This document shows positions 22,812 to 34,496 of a stretch of DNA of 64,000 nt, one piece after another. A model generated the notes under the pieces. The model did not search any database, was not told where the DNA came from, and saw nothing but the letters and a program-made list of their open reading frames with translations. Position numbers and translations under genes: made by a program. The DNA lies in the NCBI GenBank assembly GCA_963556195.1, contig OY744516.1, positions 28,302,183 to 28,366,182 on the forward strand, written 5' to 3'. The first letter of the stretch is position 1; every line of letters begins with the position of its first letter. This DNA comes from Sepiola atlantica. Taxonomy: Eukaryota; Mollusca; Cephalopoda; Sepiida; Sepiolidae.

Positions 22812-23587
22812 ACACATTATGGGACTTATTGAGAACCTTAAAAAGTAAGAACTTGGAAGAACCAACGGCAAATTTACCCGACAACATTCTAAGTTCTTTT
22901 AGTTTTACCCGGTGGAACAAAAATATTTCTTGTTCAATAAGTTAGATTCTTTTTGTAACTAAAATAGATTTCTTTGTTTATTTTATAATTACGAAGAAAT
23001 CAACTTATTTTCTCTCAAAGTAAGAAGGTGATTGATTTCTTTATTGCTATTTCTGCACTGTGTTAATATTTTACATGAATATATTACATTTTCTTTTTTC
23101 TTCAAAAGAGAAAAAGTTCCACCGCCGAAATAAAAACGAAAACTATATTTTTTCTGTTGACAAAAATGCGAACCGTAGAATCTATTGTTACGTATCAAAC
23201 TCACAAAGAAAAAAGTGATTTTATTGTCGAAAAAAAGGGGTTTATATTTTTCATTCTCTTTTTTTACAACTAATATTACGTTTGCAGCTTAATATAAAAG
23301 TAAAACATTATTATGAATACACATTTAGAACATGGAATATTTCAAATCAACTATGGCAAAACTTGTTAATACCAAATACAACAGTAACAAATAAACGAAG
23401 AAAGACTTCTGCAACAAAATTTTAAATAAACGAAGAAAGATTTCAAAACCTTCTACTGGAACAAAATCAAAAAAAATCAGAGAGAGAAAGACAAAGCCAG
23501 CAATAACAAAATAAAAAGTGAAGAAAAGCGTATTGGGACAAAATTAAAAAACCGAAGAATTACTACAGGGGTCAAAATAACGAAAAC

Positions 23588-24240
23588 GAAAATGCTTTTT
23601 CTCAAAATGCGTTGGAATGGTATTGACTATTTCGCTTATTCCGAGGATAACACTTTTTCTCTATATTTAAGAAAGTATGAAAATCTATTCAAAATCGATG
23701 GTGAAAATTGGGAAGACTATAACAGTTGGTTTAATGCTCCTAAAATTAAGGATTATGGACCACCAAACATACCAAATTCGTGGATTATATTTTACCCCGA
23801 AACACTACCGACTTTACTGTTTCGAAAGCTGTTACACTTTTAACAGTATTATTGAGCTCTAAAACTTCCCTGTTCCACAAACGGTGGAAGCAGATGCACT
23901 CAATCAGAAAAGACAACGAAGTATATTCGACTATCATCAATCGTCAATAAACATTGTGACAATTTCAAACTAGCTGAACTTAGCGCGGATAAGTCAAAAT
24001 GCTTTATATTCGTACAAGAACTTGTATCAGGCAGAGACGCAGAAATCAGACGTAGAGTCTTAAATAAGTAAGAAAGTGATACAAATTTAACATTACAGAA
24101 ATTTGCCGAACACTGTCCGAGATTTGTAAGTGTTAAACAAGATGATAAAGATATTGACAGGTTTGGCATTGCTCAGATAAATAAGATACGTCAGAAATTA
24201 CATTTCAACTCTCCTTCAAAAATAATTCAAAACTAAAAGA
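23588..24240 (+). pseudogene. Ty3/Gypsy gag remnant
   Basis: Across frames the plus strand gives the capsid-like order seen in K02A2.6-type Gypsy gag: a TFSLYLRKYENLFKIDGENW block (about 23660-23715), TVEADALNQKR-type sequence near 23890 with its frame-shifted partner SLFHKRWKQMHS-like reading, NFKLAELSADKSKCFIFVQE (about 23970-24025), SGRDAEIRRRVLNK followed by a stop (about 24030), and LTLQKFAEHCPRFVSVKQDD (about 24090). Stops and at least two frameshifts make it inactive. Nucleocapsid Cys-His knuckles are not clear. It belongs with the LTR and primer site upstream. Confidence 0.8.
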
Positions 24241-24559
24241 GGGATTATTTTCACGCTCCTACAAAAACTAGCCATCCCAATCAAAAATAGAAAAGATTAA
24301 CGCATAGTCCCTGTCTCCGTTCTGGACCCCATCATTGGATTATGGATTGCCTATACCGTATTATAAACTGTCTAACTTGTAATAAAGTTGAACACAAAAG
24401 TTCACATTGCAGAACGAATACAGGAAATAGAAGTAGGGTTTAATCCGCAAAAACAAACAAACAAAGCGGCATAAATTAATAAAATATCTACAAGTAAAAA
24501 TCCTGAATACAAATGTAAAATTACAATTAGATTATGGTGAAGACGTGCCGATAATAAAC

Positions 24560-24960
24560 CTGCATATATGGAAAAGGCTGAATAAACCAACCATGCTAAG
24601 AACCATCACAATAGCCAGAACGGTGACTGGTAAAAAACTTAAATTTGAAGCTGTAATAATTACCAACGTTACTGTAAACGGAACTACCAAAAATTGAAAA
24701 TATTCGCATTAAAAAAATACCATGAATTTATTTGGCTTCGAATTGATGCAACAGTTCAACCTATAGGAGTTACCAACCGACACTTTTTGACAGAAAATAA
24801 AAAAAATCTGACAATTCAGTCAGAAAAAACTAAAGAAGGACTTTATTTCAACAATTAAAAATCGTATAAAATGGACTCAAATATATTGTCTGTAGAAATT
24901 GAAGAACACAAGGACATAAAACAGTTGTTTCATCGTCTATGACTCACTGGTGAGTCTACA
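24560..24960 (+). pseudogene. Gypsy protease-region remnant
   Basis: The frame reads LNKPTMLRTITIARTVTGKK, LKFEAVIITNVTVNGTTKN, a stop, then after a shift NLFGFELMQQFNL. This matches the stretch after the retropepsin active site in Gypsy pol (TASG..L...G.....V..NG......V....NLFGIDWM..F.L). The DTG active-site motif itself is not preserved. The element breaks off before RT at the (TA)n array at 25014. Confidence 0.7.
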
Positions 24961-25012
24961 TGTGGCGAGTGTATTCACCCCGAATTTCGAAACCTGAAAC
25001 TGGCTGTCACAT

Positions 25013-25013
<1 letters not shown>

Positions 25014-25084
<71 letters not shown>
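25014..25084. repeat. (TA)n microsatellite
   Basis: About 35 TA units at the 3' break of the Gypsy remnant. Confidence 0.97.
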
Positions 25085-25086
<2 letters not shown>

Positions 25087-25089
25087 TAT

Positions 25090-25890
25090 TTTATAGAAGG
25101 ACACGGTCACGACTGGGAACTTGAATTTAGCAAAGAAAGCTGATCCTAGCAAGTTATACGCAGTACATTCACACGAATTGGACCAATTGTTTCAATTATG
25201 TCTGTACATGCGTCGGGTGAGAGTAAAGTTAGGTTATCTAAGATTAAGAGTTTTTTTCCGTAGAAAAGTGTCAGCACTAATGAGAAAATCAGTTTCACAA
25301 AAAATAAATTATAATAAAAAAAATTCTGCTAGTACGCGTATTGCGCCCACACCTCCTTCATCTACTCTTGTGAGCAACGGCAAGTCATTTGTCGAATTAG
25401 GGTAAGAGTCAGGGTTAGGCTTTACAAAATGCAGAATAAACACCACTGTGGAACGCATCGCTGTATGGTTGACAGCTATTTGTGTGTGTTATTGTGTAGG
25501 CAAAAATATAAGAGAAACGATATTCTTTGCAGATGCTCAATGACATAAATAGATTCCACTCTCGTGAGTAAGTAATAAAACTGTTTTTTTACTGCAATAC
25601 ATATTTTTTTCTGTTTTTGTTATTGTTATTCTTGGATAGGCTTTCTACAATTGATTCTATGCATGCATATACATAAATAATAAGGGACTTTAACTTTTAA
25701 CATTTTACTGTTGTTTTGTGGCATCATCGATCATGAGAAGTGTGTTCTTGTATCAATATTCACGATGAAACATGACTGTGCAATTCACTGTTTTTTATGC
25801 TAGAGTCTGTCTTTTGTTTACTTTCACCAGCAGTGCAACAAGTTTAATTTCACGCATAAGTAGTTTTGTTTACTTAATCTGGACATAAAG
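25090..25890. other. No recognisable gene
   Basis: A 94-codon frame at 25121-25405 is Lys/Arg-rich and unrecognised. GGGTAAGAGTCAGGGTTAGG near 25399 resembles degenerate telomeric repeat. Confidence 0.45.
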
Positions 25891-25892
25891 AG

Positions 25893-25937
25893 CAATGCAA
25901 ATGTGTTTAAGCGTATTGCTTAAACACATTTGCATTG
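25893..25937. repeat. Perfect hairpin, 20-bp stem and 5-nt loop
   Basis: Arms 25893-25912 and 25918-25937 are exact reverse complements around GTATT. Four further base pairs form below one mismatch. The size is close to a short microRNA-like stem, but the lower stem is too short for a standard precursor. Confidence 0.9.
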
Positions 25938-26189
25938 ATCTTCTATAAAGAATAGAAGTCTCTGTTATTGGTAGCGTGGGAAATATGTAAACAAAGAAAA
26001 TACATAAGCGCTCTAATTTATCTTACTGTCAGAACCAGGTGTGCTGGCGCGTGTTAAATATTCCTGACAGTTCTGGTGACAGTTGGAATGATCTGGCGTT
26101 CAGATTCGAATATCAGTGTAAACATACTTGCTTAAGTCTAGCACACAAACAAGCTGTAATACGGCGTAACACCTGTATTTTGAGTACTA

Positions 26190-26411
26190 TATATACATAT
26201 ACACATACACACACACAGACACACATATATATATACACACACATATATATATACATATATATACATATATACATATATATACATCTATATATACATATAT
26301 ATATATATATACATAATATATATATATACATATATATACATATATATATATGTACATATATATATACATATATATATATATACATACATATATATATACA
26401 TATATATATAC

Positions 26412-26468
<57 letters not shown>

Positions 26469-26469
26469 T
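26190..26469. repeat. (CA)n/(TA)n compound microsatellite with TACATA interruptions
   Basis: About 280 bp. Ends exactly where the PLE coding sequence begins. Confidence 0.97.
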
Positions 26470-27754
26470 CAAATCAAACATTATCAACATTATTTTGGCC
26501 TGTCGGAAGGCCCATTTTGGCAAACGATGGGGATAATTGGATTAAAAAAGATAGTACAGACTTTGATGTCCCGATAGTGGCCTTTGATTCAGCTCAAATA
26601 GCAGATTTGGTGGGAATATATATAATATATATAATCAATCGAATTGTAACCCCCAACCAAATTGGCCTATATAGAGATGACGGACTGATCATCGTACCTA
26701 ATAGCAACGGTCCTCTAATATCTAGGATGCATAAAAAACTAAATAAGGCTTTTAAATATTTAGGTTTGAGGATTGAAGTGACCCCCAATTGCAACGAGGT
26801 AAATTTTCTAGACATTACGCTAAACTTAAACGAGGGAACTTTTCAACCTTTCCATAAAGATAATCATACCCCATTATACATTAACACTAAATCCAATCAC
26901 CCCAAATGTATTATAAAACAAATTCCTACAACTATTAACACCAGAATTAACAAACTCTCATCAAATAAAAATATCTTTGAGACTAGCAAACACATATACG
27001 ATAACGCATTAAGTAATAGTGGGTACAACGAAAAACTAATATATACGGAAAATATAAAGAAAAATAAACCCAAAAACAGGGGACGCAAAATTATTTGGTT
27101 CAAGCCACCATATTGCCAGCTTTCTAGTCTTAATATCGGGAGAATATTTTTAAACCTAATAGATAAACATTTTAAAACGACTAATCCTTTAAGTAAAATT
27201 TTCAATAGGAAAACGGTGAAAATTAGTTATTCTTGCACCAAAAATATGGAGAACATTATTAATACACATAACAAAAAAATATTGAGCACACCGAGTAAGA
27301 AAACTAAAAAAGGGGAAAAAAATGTAATTGTCAAATTAAAAATAACTGCCCCCTTAAAGGTAACTGTAACGTCGAAAGCGTTGTATATAAGGCTACGATT
27401 TATCCTAAAGAAAATACTAACAATAAGAAAGTATACATAGGAATATCCGCCGGGAGTTGGAAACAACGATTCTACGTACACAAACACTCATTTTTAAACC
27501 CGAACGTCACTAATAAGACGGAATTAGCCAAACACTGGTGGTTTTTAAAAAATAATAAATTAACACCAACTATTTCGTGGTCCATACTATGTCATTCGAA
27601 CACTCCTAAAGGATTTAGACATAGATGCAATTTGTGCCTGGAGGAAAAAATTAGAATACTAAAATATGAAGACAAGAACATTTTAAATAGACGAGACGAA
27701 CTGATGGCTAAATGTAGACACAGGCACAGGTTTAAAATCAACAGCACGTTTTAA
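26470..27754 (+). pseudogene. Penelope-like element ORF: reverse transcriptase plus GIY-YIG endonuclease
   Basis: The RT part reads from the TA array: a [15 protein letters not shown] block, then [11 protein letters not shown], then the catalytic YRDDG motif in [10 protein letters not shown] (about 26668-26697), then [45 protein letters not shown] and [16 protein letters not shown]...NNCPLKGNC cysteine linker (about 27320-27370) follows, then GIY-YIG residues [14 protein letters not shown] (about 27430-27472), TELAKHWWFLKN and a C-terminal CNLCLEEK...KCRHRHRF zinc-binding-like end, stop at 27752-27754. RT copies the element; GIY-YIG nicks target DNA. One frameshift, in an A-run near 27313-27320, splits an otherwise open frame. 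The 5' part, including early RT blocks, is missing at the TA array. This is the best preserved element in the window. Confidence 0.88.
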
Positions 27755-28594
27755 AGTTCTTTGAAAATAACAATTCTTTTAAAGTATAGTTACAATAAGA
27801 GTTATAACTGTAAAGGTAAATGTTAACAAATTAGTAATTTTTTTTTTTTTTTTTTTTTAATTTAGTAAAACTCTAGTTTGTAAAATAATCGTGCTTGAAT
27901 GTCGCCAAACTTTAATTCCGTATTGACGTTATAACCAATTAAGTTTTCTTATAATTTCCTATATAAATCGAAATCTTCGTCCTGAATTTTCGTCTTTTTA
28001 TTTCTAATCATAAATAATTAATCGTGAACGCCCGAATCTTTACCAATTTTGTAAATAAACCGTTTTTAAATTGTCGCTAAACTTTAATTCCATAGTGTAA
28101 ATCATCTCGAATCTTGACGCTATACAACTTAAATTTTTAATATGTTCTAATCTAAACCGAAATCTTCGTCCTACATTTTCGTCTTCTAATTTTTAATCGT
28201 AAATAATTAAACGTAGTTTTTAATCGTGAACGCTCGAATATTTGATCATATATTTTTACCCATAAAGATCACATTCGAAATTTTAAATGAGATGATTTAT
28301 TTGTTTAAATAGCAAAAAAGAATTCTTTTATATATATTTTTATATTTTTATATTTCTGCATATATTAAAAAATTAATCTTACTTCTGTCACCCCTCCTCG
28401 ATTATTTTAACATTTACCTCCTTTTTACATAGACCAATCACAAAAGTGAATTTATCTTTTTAAGACGATCAATTTCTCTCATTATTTGGTTTTTTTGACG
28501 TGGTTGTCTATACATCTGAGGAGACCTAATTAAAGGGGTCGAAATAAGTTATTATGTGTACAACCTTATTGTGTGTATAGTTTTTCTTTTTATA

Positions 28595-28600
<6 letters not shown>
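27755..28600 (+). mobile_element. 3' untranslated region of the PLE
   Basis: AT-rich trailer containing a 20-bp T run (about 27840), two related segments (TCGTGCTTGAATGTCGCCAAACTTTAATTCC-like near 27888 and 28070, each followed by CGAAATCTTCGTCCT and TTTTCGTCTT), and the ribozyme end sequence at 28493-28600. It stops at a (TA)n array. The internal duplication (about 27895-28020 and 28070-28215) is imperfect and tandem. Confidence 0.7.
28509..28577 (+). ncRNA. Type I hammerhead ribozyme
   Basis: All consensus parts are present in order. Stem I 3' strand TATACAT (28509-28515); core CTGAGGA (CUGANGA, 28516-28522); stem II GACC (28523-28526) with GGTC (28537-28540), closing on the canonical G10.1-C11.1 pair; GAAA (28541-28544); stem III TAAG (28545-28548) with CTTA (28565-28568); U16.1 at 28569 and H17 = U at 28570; stem I 5' strand GTGTGTA (28571-28577), pairing all seven bases with two G-U wobbles. 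Predicted cleavage follows 28570. Hammerheads are established in PLE terminal repeats; this one lies about 750 bp after the PLE ORF and ends about 20 bp before the element boundary. H17 = U and the short stem III predict modest activity. Confidence 0.85.

Positions 28601-28632
<32 letters not shown>
28600..28632. repeat. (TA)n microsatellite at the PLE 3' end
   Basis: About 16 TA units starting directly at the shared element boundary. Confidence 0.95.
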
Positions 28633-28636
<4 letters not shown>

Positions 28637-28670
28637 TATAGAAAAATTAGTACTAATTTTTCTGTACCAA
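28633..28670. repeat. Inverted repeat, 19-bp arms, no loop
   Basis: 28633-28651 and 28652-28670 are reverse complements with one mismatch, sitting directly against the TA array. Confidence 0.9.
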
Positions 28671-28770
28671 AATAAATAAATATTACACCCTTAATTTTTA
28701 ATTTTTAACTTTAATTCTTAATTAATCGAGCACTCTGCTGTTTTTTTTTTCTGGCTATATAACAAAAAAG

Positions 28771-28848
<78 letters not shown>

Positions 28849-28849
28849 T
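28771..28849. repeat. (TA)n-(TG)n microsatellite
   Basis: About 34 TA units and five TG units. Confidence 0.97.
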
Positions 28850-28854
28850 TCCAG

Positions 28855-31800
28855 CGCTTTTTAATGATAAGCTGATTACGCTTTAATATATATTAAAAGC
28901 ATATTCGTAAAAGCCATATCCACTTTGGATTAACATTTAATGTGCATCAAATGGAAATCGTGATGTATTGCCATTATAGAAATAATTCTATTTTCTTTCA
29001 CCTGCTGATTTATCCACACGGCCATCTTTTCACTGGTTATGTCTACCCACTCAGTATTGCATTTGCATTCAACATTATGCATAACTACACTATTATAAGA
29101 AGATCGAATATCCTCGTGTTTCATATCATCATGATTATCTTGTGATTTTGTCCTGATTCTATGGTGTTCCAAAATTCTTGAAGATGGAATTTAGAAATAT
29201 TTCGGCCGAACTTGTCGCTGAAATAAACTTTTTTTCAGTGGCTTTTAATTTGGACATGTCATGCTCCATCGGATTTACACTTTTCTGACTTCCTTTTTCT
29301 CTATTCACACAGTTCTAAAACTTAATCATCTCACCTCGATTAAAGTTGTCATTGAAAGCTTCCTCCAATATACAATATTTACAGGCTCTGCGTACCTTTT
29401 GATAGAAATAAAAAATATAAATATTACAAATCAATGGATGTACAGAAAATATAAGTATATGTTTTTCACATCTAAAATGAACGTTGCCAATACGTAGAAT
29501 GCTCAAATATACTTGTAATGTGGTGAGACATATACGATGTCTATATATTTTTTAAATAATTTTTTTCTTGGAATAGAGAATTAGGGATCGATAAATAAAT
29601 ATATAACTTTACCCAATTATGCTTTTCAATATGCTGTTCAAGGACAACAAAAATACCCCAGTACATTAACTGTGACGAGTGAGTAATGCTTACGTAATAA
29701 AATTGATGATGTTTCCCTTTTCATTGTTTTTACTAAACCTTGACATAAATCCTTATTTGAGTACGTTAGTAATATTTATCAGTTTAAAGTGTAGAATTCC
29801 CTCGACATTCATGTGGTTATATTTACTTTAAATATTATGTCGTTGTAAATAGCGGATATTGAAACAATTATGAGATGGAAGAAATACTGAGCAATTTTCT
29901 GGCATGAATTCAAACTTGATGATGAAGTTCGCAACATCCACAATGCATGTGCACGAATAAATGTTGCATACTGTCTCGATTCATTTAGACTGTTATGATG
30001 ACGATGGTGGTTTTATGTGATCAAATAACTAAGGGATTACTTAGTTGGCTATATTATGGGTTCGGTTATACTGGGCTGGTTTGTGGCCATCGTTATAGCA
30101 GGCCTAGCGACTGAGTCGAGATTTTCTGGTGATGTCATTGGTCGTGGTTTTAGACCCACGATCAATCAGGACCGGAAGTTAGCCGTGCAGTAATTCGCAT
30201 GCGTGCGTCTTAAATAAAGATTCATGTACAGCATGAATTATTCATTCACTTGGAAATCATATTTGAATTGTTCCTGCTATTGTGACGTTATTTACTAGCA
30301 AGAACACGGCTATCCTCCTTAGAATTACACGTTCACTTTGAAATCATTGTTACCTCGTTCATTTTTTTCAAACGTATTTTCTTTTTTAAGCGAAAGAACA
30401 TTTTCTTAAATCCATCATGGCGTTCAAAGTTAAAGCATTGCATTATATTACGACGGCCGTGATTAAAGTTCGAATTTAAAATTAAAAATAAATAAATTAA
30501 AATTTTATTTCGAGATGAAATATACAATTTTAGACTAATTAATAAGTTTCATCCAAATTCCCCCCAAAAAAACATATTACTGTTTTAATTTATTACAGTT
30601 TTTTTACAATATTGTATAAATACTTGGTTTTGCAAAAAAAAAAAATTAATTTATTTTAATAAATGTTTTATTAATTATTTTTAATGATTGGTTTTGTGTT
30701 ACTTTAATAAATTCGTAATCTTACATGTTTCATTCATTTTTAGTTAAAATTAAACAAACATTTATTATAACATCATAATAAAATATAGTAAAAAACTATA
30801 TTTTATAATTATGTTCGTTTTATATAATTTTAAATTTAAAAAAATCACTGTCAATTTCAGACACTATATTTTATTACAATCCTTTGGCCAAAATGTAACT
30901 TTATTGAAATTAAACTTTATTGTTTTTCTTTCAGAAACTATATTTTATTAAATAAATACATTTAGTAGAAATGTTTTAATCTATTTAGTCGTTATTAATA
31001 CGGAATTCAGGGGCTTTTTTTCGTAATATATGAGAACTATATTTTTAAAAATTTTTTATTGTTTACATCTACGATGCTTTATTTTCATAAAAATACATTT
31101 ATGCACTATTTTAGTACCCTGTGACTTCAGTAAAGGTGTGTTTTGTTAAAAAAAGTAAAGAAACATAATTTTTTTATTTTTTTTTGGGGGGGGGGGGATG
31201 AGAGAAACTCATATTATTCAGCTAAAACTAATTATAATGAAATGTTCATATAAAGAATAAAACTCTCTAAAAACGGGATCTGTATTCTTGTGTTTGTAAA
31301 CCAAAAGATATTTTCATACTAGTATTTTAATTCGATGTAAATCAGGTTGTTATAACAATCAACTCAAACATTAAAATAATCTGGAAAGAATAAACTTATT
31401 TACAGAATGAATATTAAATCAGACGATTTATTTTTTAAAGAAAAATGTTCATGTTTTAAAAATTCCAAAAATTATGACAACACCATTTTATTATTAAGTA
31501 TTAATTTAATGTTTGCTGTCTAGCCTACGCAAATTACACGAAATAATACGTTTGCACTACGATTTCTAAGGAAGTAATGAGTTAATTATATTCCGTGATA
31601 ATTAATTAATGAGCACTGAAAATCCCATTAAAATTGGTTGATTTCCTGAATTTTCGTGAATTTTTAAGTGTAGGGAGGGGTCAAAATGCCCGTTCGACTG
31701 TTCGACGGATCTCTTTCGTGATTATATAGCATGACGTCATTTTCTAGTGAACAGGCCTGCTATAACGACGGTCACGGCTGGTCACATATGATTACGAATT

Positions 31801-32450
31801 TTTTCGAGGACTTATTGGTAGGTTGTTAATCTATAATTATTAACTTGATAACGTTTTTACTAAGAATACATATGTTATTTATTTATTTCAGGAAATGTGT
31901 TTGGCGAAGAGATATACAAATGGTATTCAAAGTGACACACTGGATATTTTAGGCGCTATATTTTACAATATATTATATCTGTTAGTATGCTAATTGTTCC
32001 TTCCGTATTTTCTTATTTTTCCCTTTCCTCTCCATTGAACCATTTTAATCCATATCCATTCATCGTCCTACTTAAAGTCACCTTAGTATAGTAAAAATTG
32101 GCATCCGTCTGCTATTCACAACGATTAATTTTAGTTCAAAGAAGATTCACACAACTATTTAGGAATTCCTTGCCGGTTCTGGACCGCTCCAAGAAACTGG
32201 GAAAATGAAAATAAACTAAATAAATTCGTGGCATGCATAATTTAAAAAAAATATATAGTGCATTACATTTTAGTCAACGATATTATGTCGAATTAAACAC
32301 GTTTAGAGTTGCATTATTACATAAAATGAAAAGTGAGTCTATTATAATAATCGCCTATGATCAGCTCAGAGATTAAACCATGCTTGAGCATCAACACATT
32401 CCCTAATACCGCAGAATGATCTATGAGAAGAAATAGTAATGAATTGCGAT
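28855..32450. other. Long AT-rich stretch without recognisable gene
   Basis: No family motif on either strand. Notable small items: a TTTCGGCCGAACTTG motif near 29201, an AATAAA after a moderately GC-rich block at 30060-30220, and a 12-bp G run at 31186-31197. Very A/T-rich and homopolymer-rich between 30480 and 31180. Confidence 0.5.
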
Positions 32451-32499
32451 GGTTTAATGAGGTTTAATCCACTATAACTTCCTGAATATCAGCGAAACG

Positions 32500-32826
32500 T
32501 TGACTTCAGAGATATATTGTAAGCAAATCGACGGGCAAATGCACACTCCTGCTGTAACACAATTTATGCTAATGTCTCACGTATCGAGTTGCGCAATGTT
32601 AACAAATCCGATTATGGCATTTTCTCTCACGGATTCGTCAGTACTTTTATCTACAGAGAACTTTTTGCGAGAGAATATCTCGCAAAATATATTTCAAGAG
32701 TTGATCGAGTCCCGGACGTCGGAATGTTATGCAATTCGCACAGATAAACTTGTTTTTCTGTTTATTTACCCGCAACAATTTATAGTAATGTATTGCATAA
32801 AGTATTCCTGCAGTGGGCCCCTGTAA
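32500..32826 (+). other. Unrecognised 108-codon open frame
   Basis: The predicted protein has ordinary composition (not low complexity), several Cys and a hydrophobic end, but resembles no family I know. There is no clear splice site, promoter or relation to neighbours. In AT-rich DNA a frame this long can arise by chance. Listed because its composition is unlike the many array-derived frames. Confidence 0.15.
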
Positions 32827-32829
32827 TAA

Positions 32830-33560
32830 ACACTTCCGGATTAAGATAACCTCCTATGATCTAGGATTGAACAGAAGCTTATCTGTCAGTAGATAGCTAT
32901 ATAATTAGAGACGTGTAAGTTTAGAAGGCAAACAGTCATATGTAAACACGCTTAAAAAAGCGTTTTCATCAGTAGATATGTTCAATTCTAGCATTGTTGA
33001 GTTTTCAAACTGTGTAATACATACAACAACCAAGTTGCTGAAATCTTTACATAAACATAAATGTTCACAAATTGTCATCCATAACATGTTGCTGGCTCTA
33101 CCTTGCGTTCACGCCTCAAAAACCAAGGAAACACCGTCCTGCAATTAAAGCTTATTTTCTACCTTCAAATGCCTAACTGGAGACACAACTGATGTAAGAC
33201 AGTAGATATTTATTCAACTTGATATTCGTTTCAATCAACAGGGGGAAGACAAAAAGAGGGGAGTAGAGAGATTGTTATCACTAATTAATAATATTTAGTC
33301 ATCCCATATCACTACATGTCCAACGCCAATATCACTTCCAAAAACTGACTGTCTCACCTATCACTCTCTCTTTGAGTCATGTGACATCATATCTATTTAT
33401 AGTACATTCCGACCACCGAAGCTAAACTCTCAGCGATCCCCATTTCCGCTTATTTTCAACTAACTAAATTATATGCTAGGGTACCTACCCGCTCGGTATC
33501 TCCCATTAATGTACTTACGCGTTACACACAGCATCAGTTGTGGGGGGGGGAGGTTCTAAC
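32830..33560. other. No recognisable gene
   Basis: Becomes gradually less AT-rich towards 33500; a 10-bp G run lies at about 33542. Confidence 0.4.
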
Positions 33561-33599
33561 TGAATATTTTATATATTCCAATAGTAGAGGGTGGTGAAT

Positions 33600-34047
33600 G
33601 CGGTGGGGTGTACTTTCATCGACTTTCTTTTGTTCGGAATTAGAAAGTTACCGAATTCCACAGGCGAAGAAGGCCGAAGATTACAGCGCAGGTTTGAAGG
33701 GGTCGTGAAGCGAGAGAAAGAGTGACGTCCTGGAAATACAGTTTGATTAATGATTAAGTTGAAATGAAATACGCTTGTAGGTTTTAACGCTGCTCAGTTT
33801 TGGCTAGCCGGAGTACGGCTTAGCGGCTTTCCGACAAGCGTCACGTGCAAGGTGAAAATAGGGGGTGGGGAGACAGTTTGACGGAGTCTGGGCTGCTTTC
33901 GATTCAAGTAGAGTCGCAGCTGATTGTGGCTTTCTTTTCCTCTCATTAATCATTATCGACTAATTGATCATCCGTCAAAATAAGGACGATCGGACGAAAC
34001 GGCGGACAGAACTTGTCGCGCAATTTATCATATCAGAAGAAAGTAGG
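33600..34047 (+). promoter_or_regulatory. CpG-rich promoter-like block
   Basis: About 450 bp with many CpG dinucleotides in an otherwise CpG-poor window (for example GACGATCGGACGAAACGGCG near 33984). It holds TGACGTCC (about 33722), an E-box/CRE-like GCGTCACGTGCA (about 33837) and GC-box-like GGGGGTGGGGAG (about 33861). CpG clustering marks many unmethylated invertebrate promoters. It directly precedes a possible first coding exon. Direct proof of transcription is not available from sequence. Confidence 0.4.
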
Positions 34048-34091
34048 ATGTCTAAGAAGAGGGAATCAAATGGTTTTCCTCCTCGTTTTGC
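34048..34091 (+). CDS. Possible first coding exon
   Basis: ATG at 34048 opens MSKKRESNGFPPRF and ends, in phase 2, at a consensus donor GTGAGT (34092-34097). Reading on without splicing gives a stop immediately, so the frame depends on the intron. The basic, Ser-rich start resembles many nuclear protein N-termini but I do not recognise it. No second exon was found in the window, so the gene, if real, has a long first intron. Confidence 0.3.
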
Positions 34092-34344
34092 GTGAGTTGT
34101 TTTTGTGTCACTATTTCAATATATTTTAATAAAAAACATAGAGGTGCACTACGGGTCGGAAAGGTGCTTCTTCGTTGAGCCTTGTAAATATCGGTATTTA
34201 TAGATCACTCACGCACTGTAATTAGAAATAGACTTCTATGGAACCGGCAATGTAAGAACACATCATTTTGTGGTGTGCGAAGATAATTCAGAGCTAAACA
34301 CCCTGACTAGTGTACTAGTATGCGTGTTTCGGATCGCAGCTTTA

Positions 34345-34420
34345 AATACCCACCATGTCTAGCCACACTCAGGAACCGCGATACGGTGAAACAGCTGATG
34401 TGAAAACACTTGCCACGTCT
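34345..34420 (+). repeat. Copy 2 of the short dispersed SINE-like repeat
   Basis: See 10535-10620 and 61395-61460. This copy keeps TGTCTAGCCACACTCAGGAA and CGATACGGTGAAACAGCTG. Confidence 0.5.
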
Positions 34421-34471
34421 AGCAAACCATCAGTGTGCTAGAATATATATATATTTAAATGTTGAATTAAA

Positions 34472-34496
34472 TAAACGATAATTCAATTATCGTTTA
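34472..34496. repeat. Palindrome, 12-bp arms
   Basis: TAAACGATAATT, one base, then AATTATCGTTTA. Confidence 0.9.

Noticed and set aside
22754..22945. Host exon starting after the TTCCAG acceptor at 22789 (with GTAAGA donor at 22845)
   Set aside because: The sequence after the acceptor is better explained as LTR end plus primer-binding site of the Gypsy element whose gag follows.
23900..24169. 89-codon minus-strand frame
   Set aside because: Antisense to the Gypsy gag remnant.
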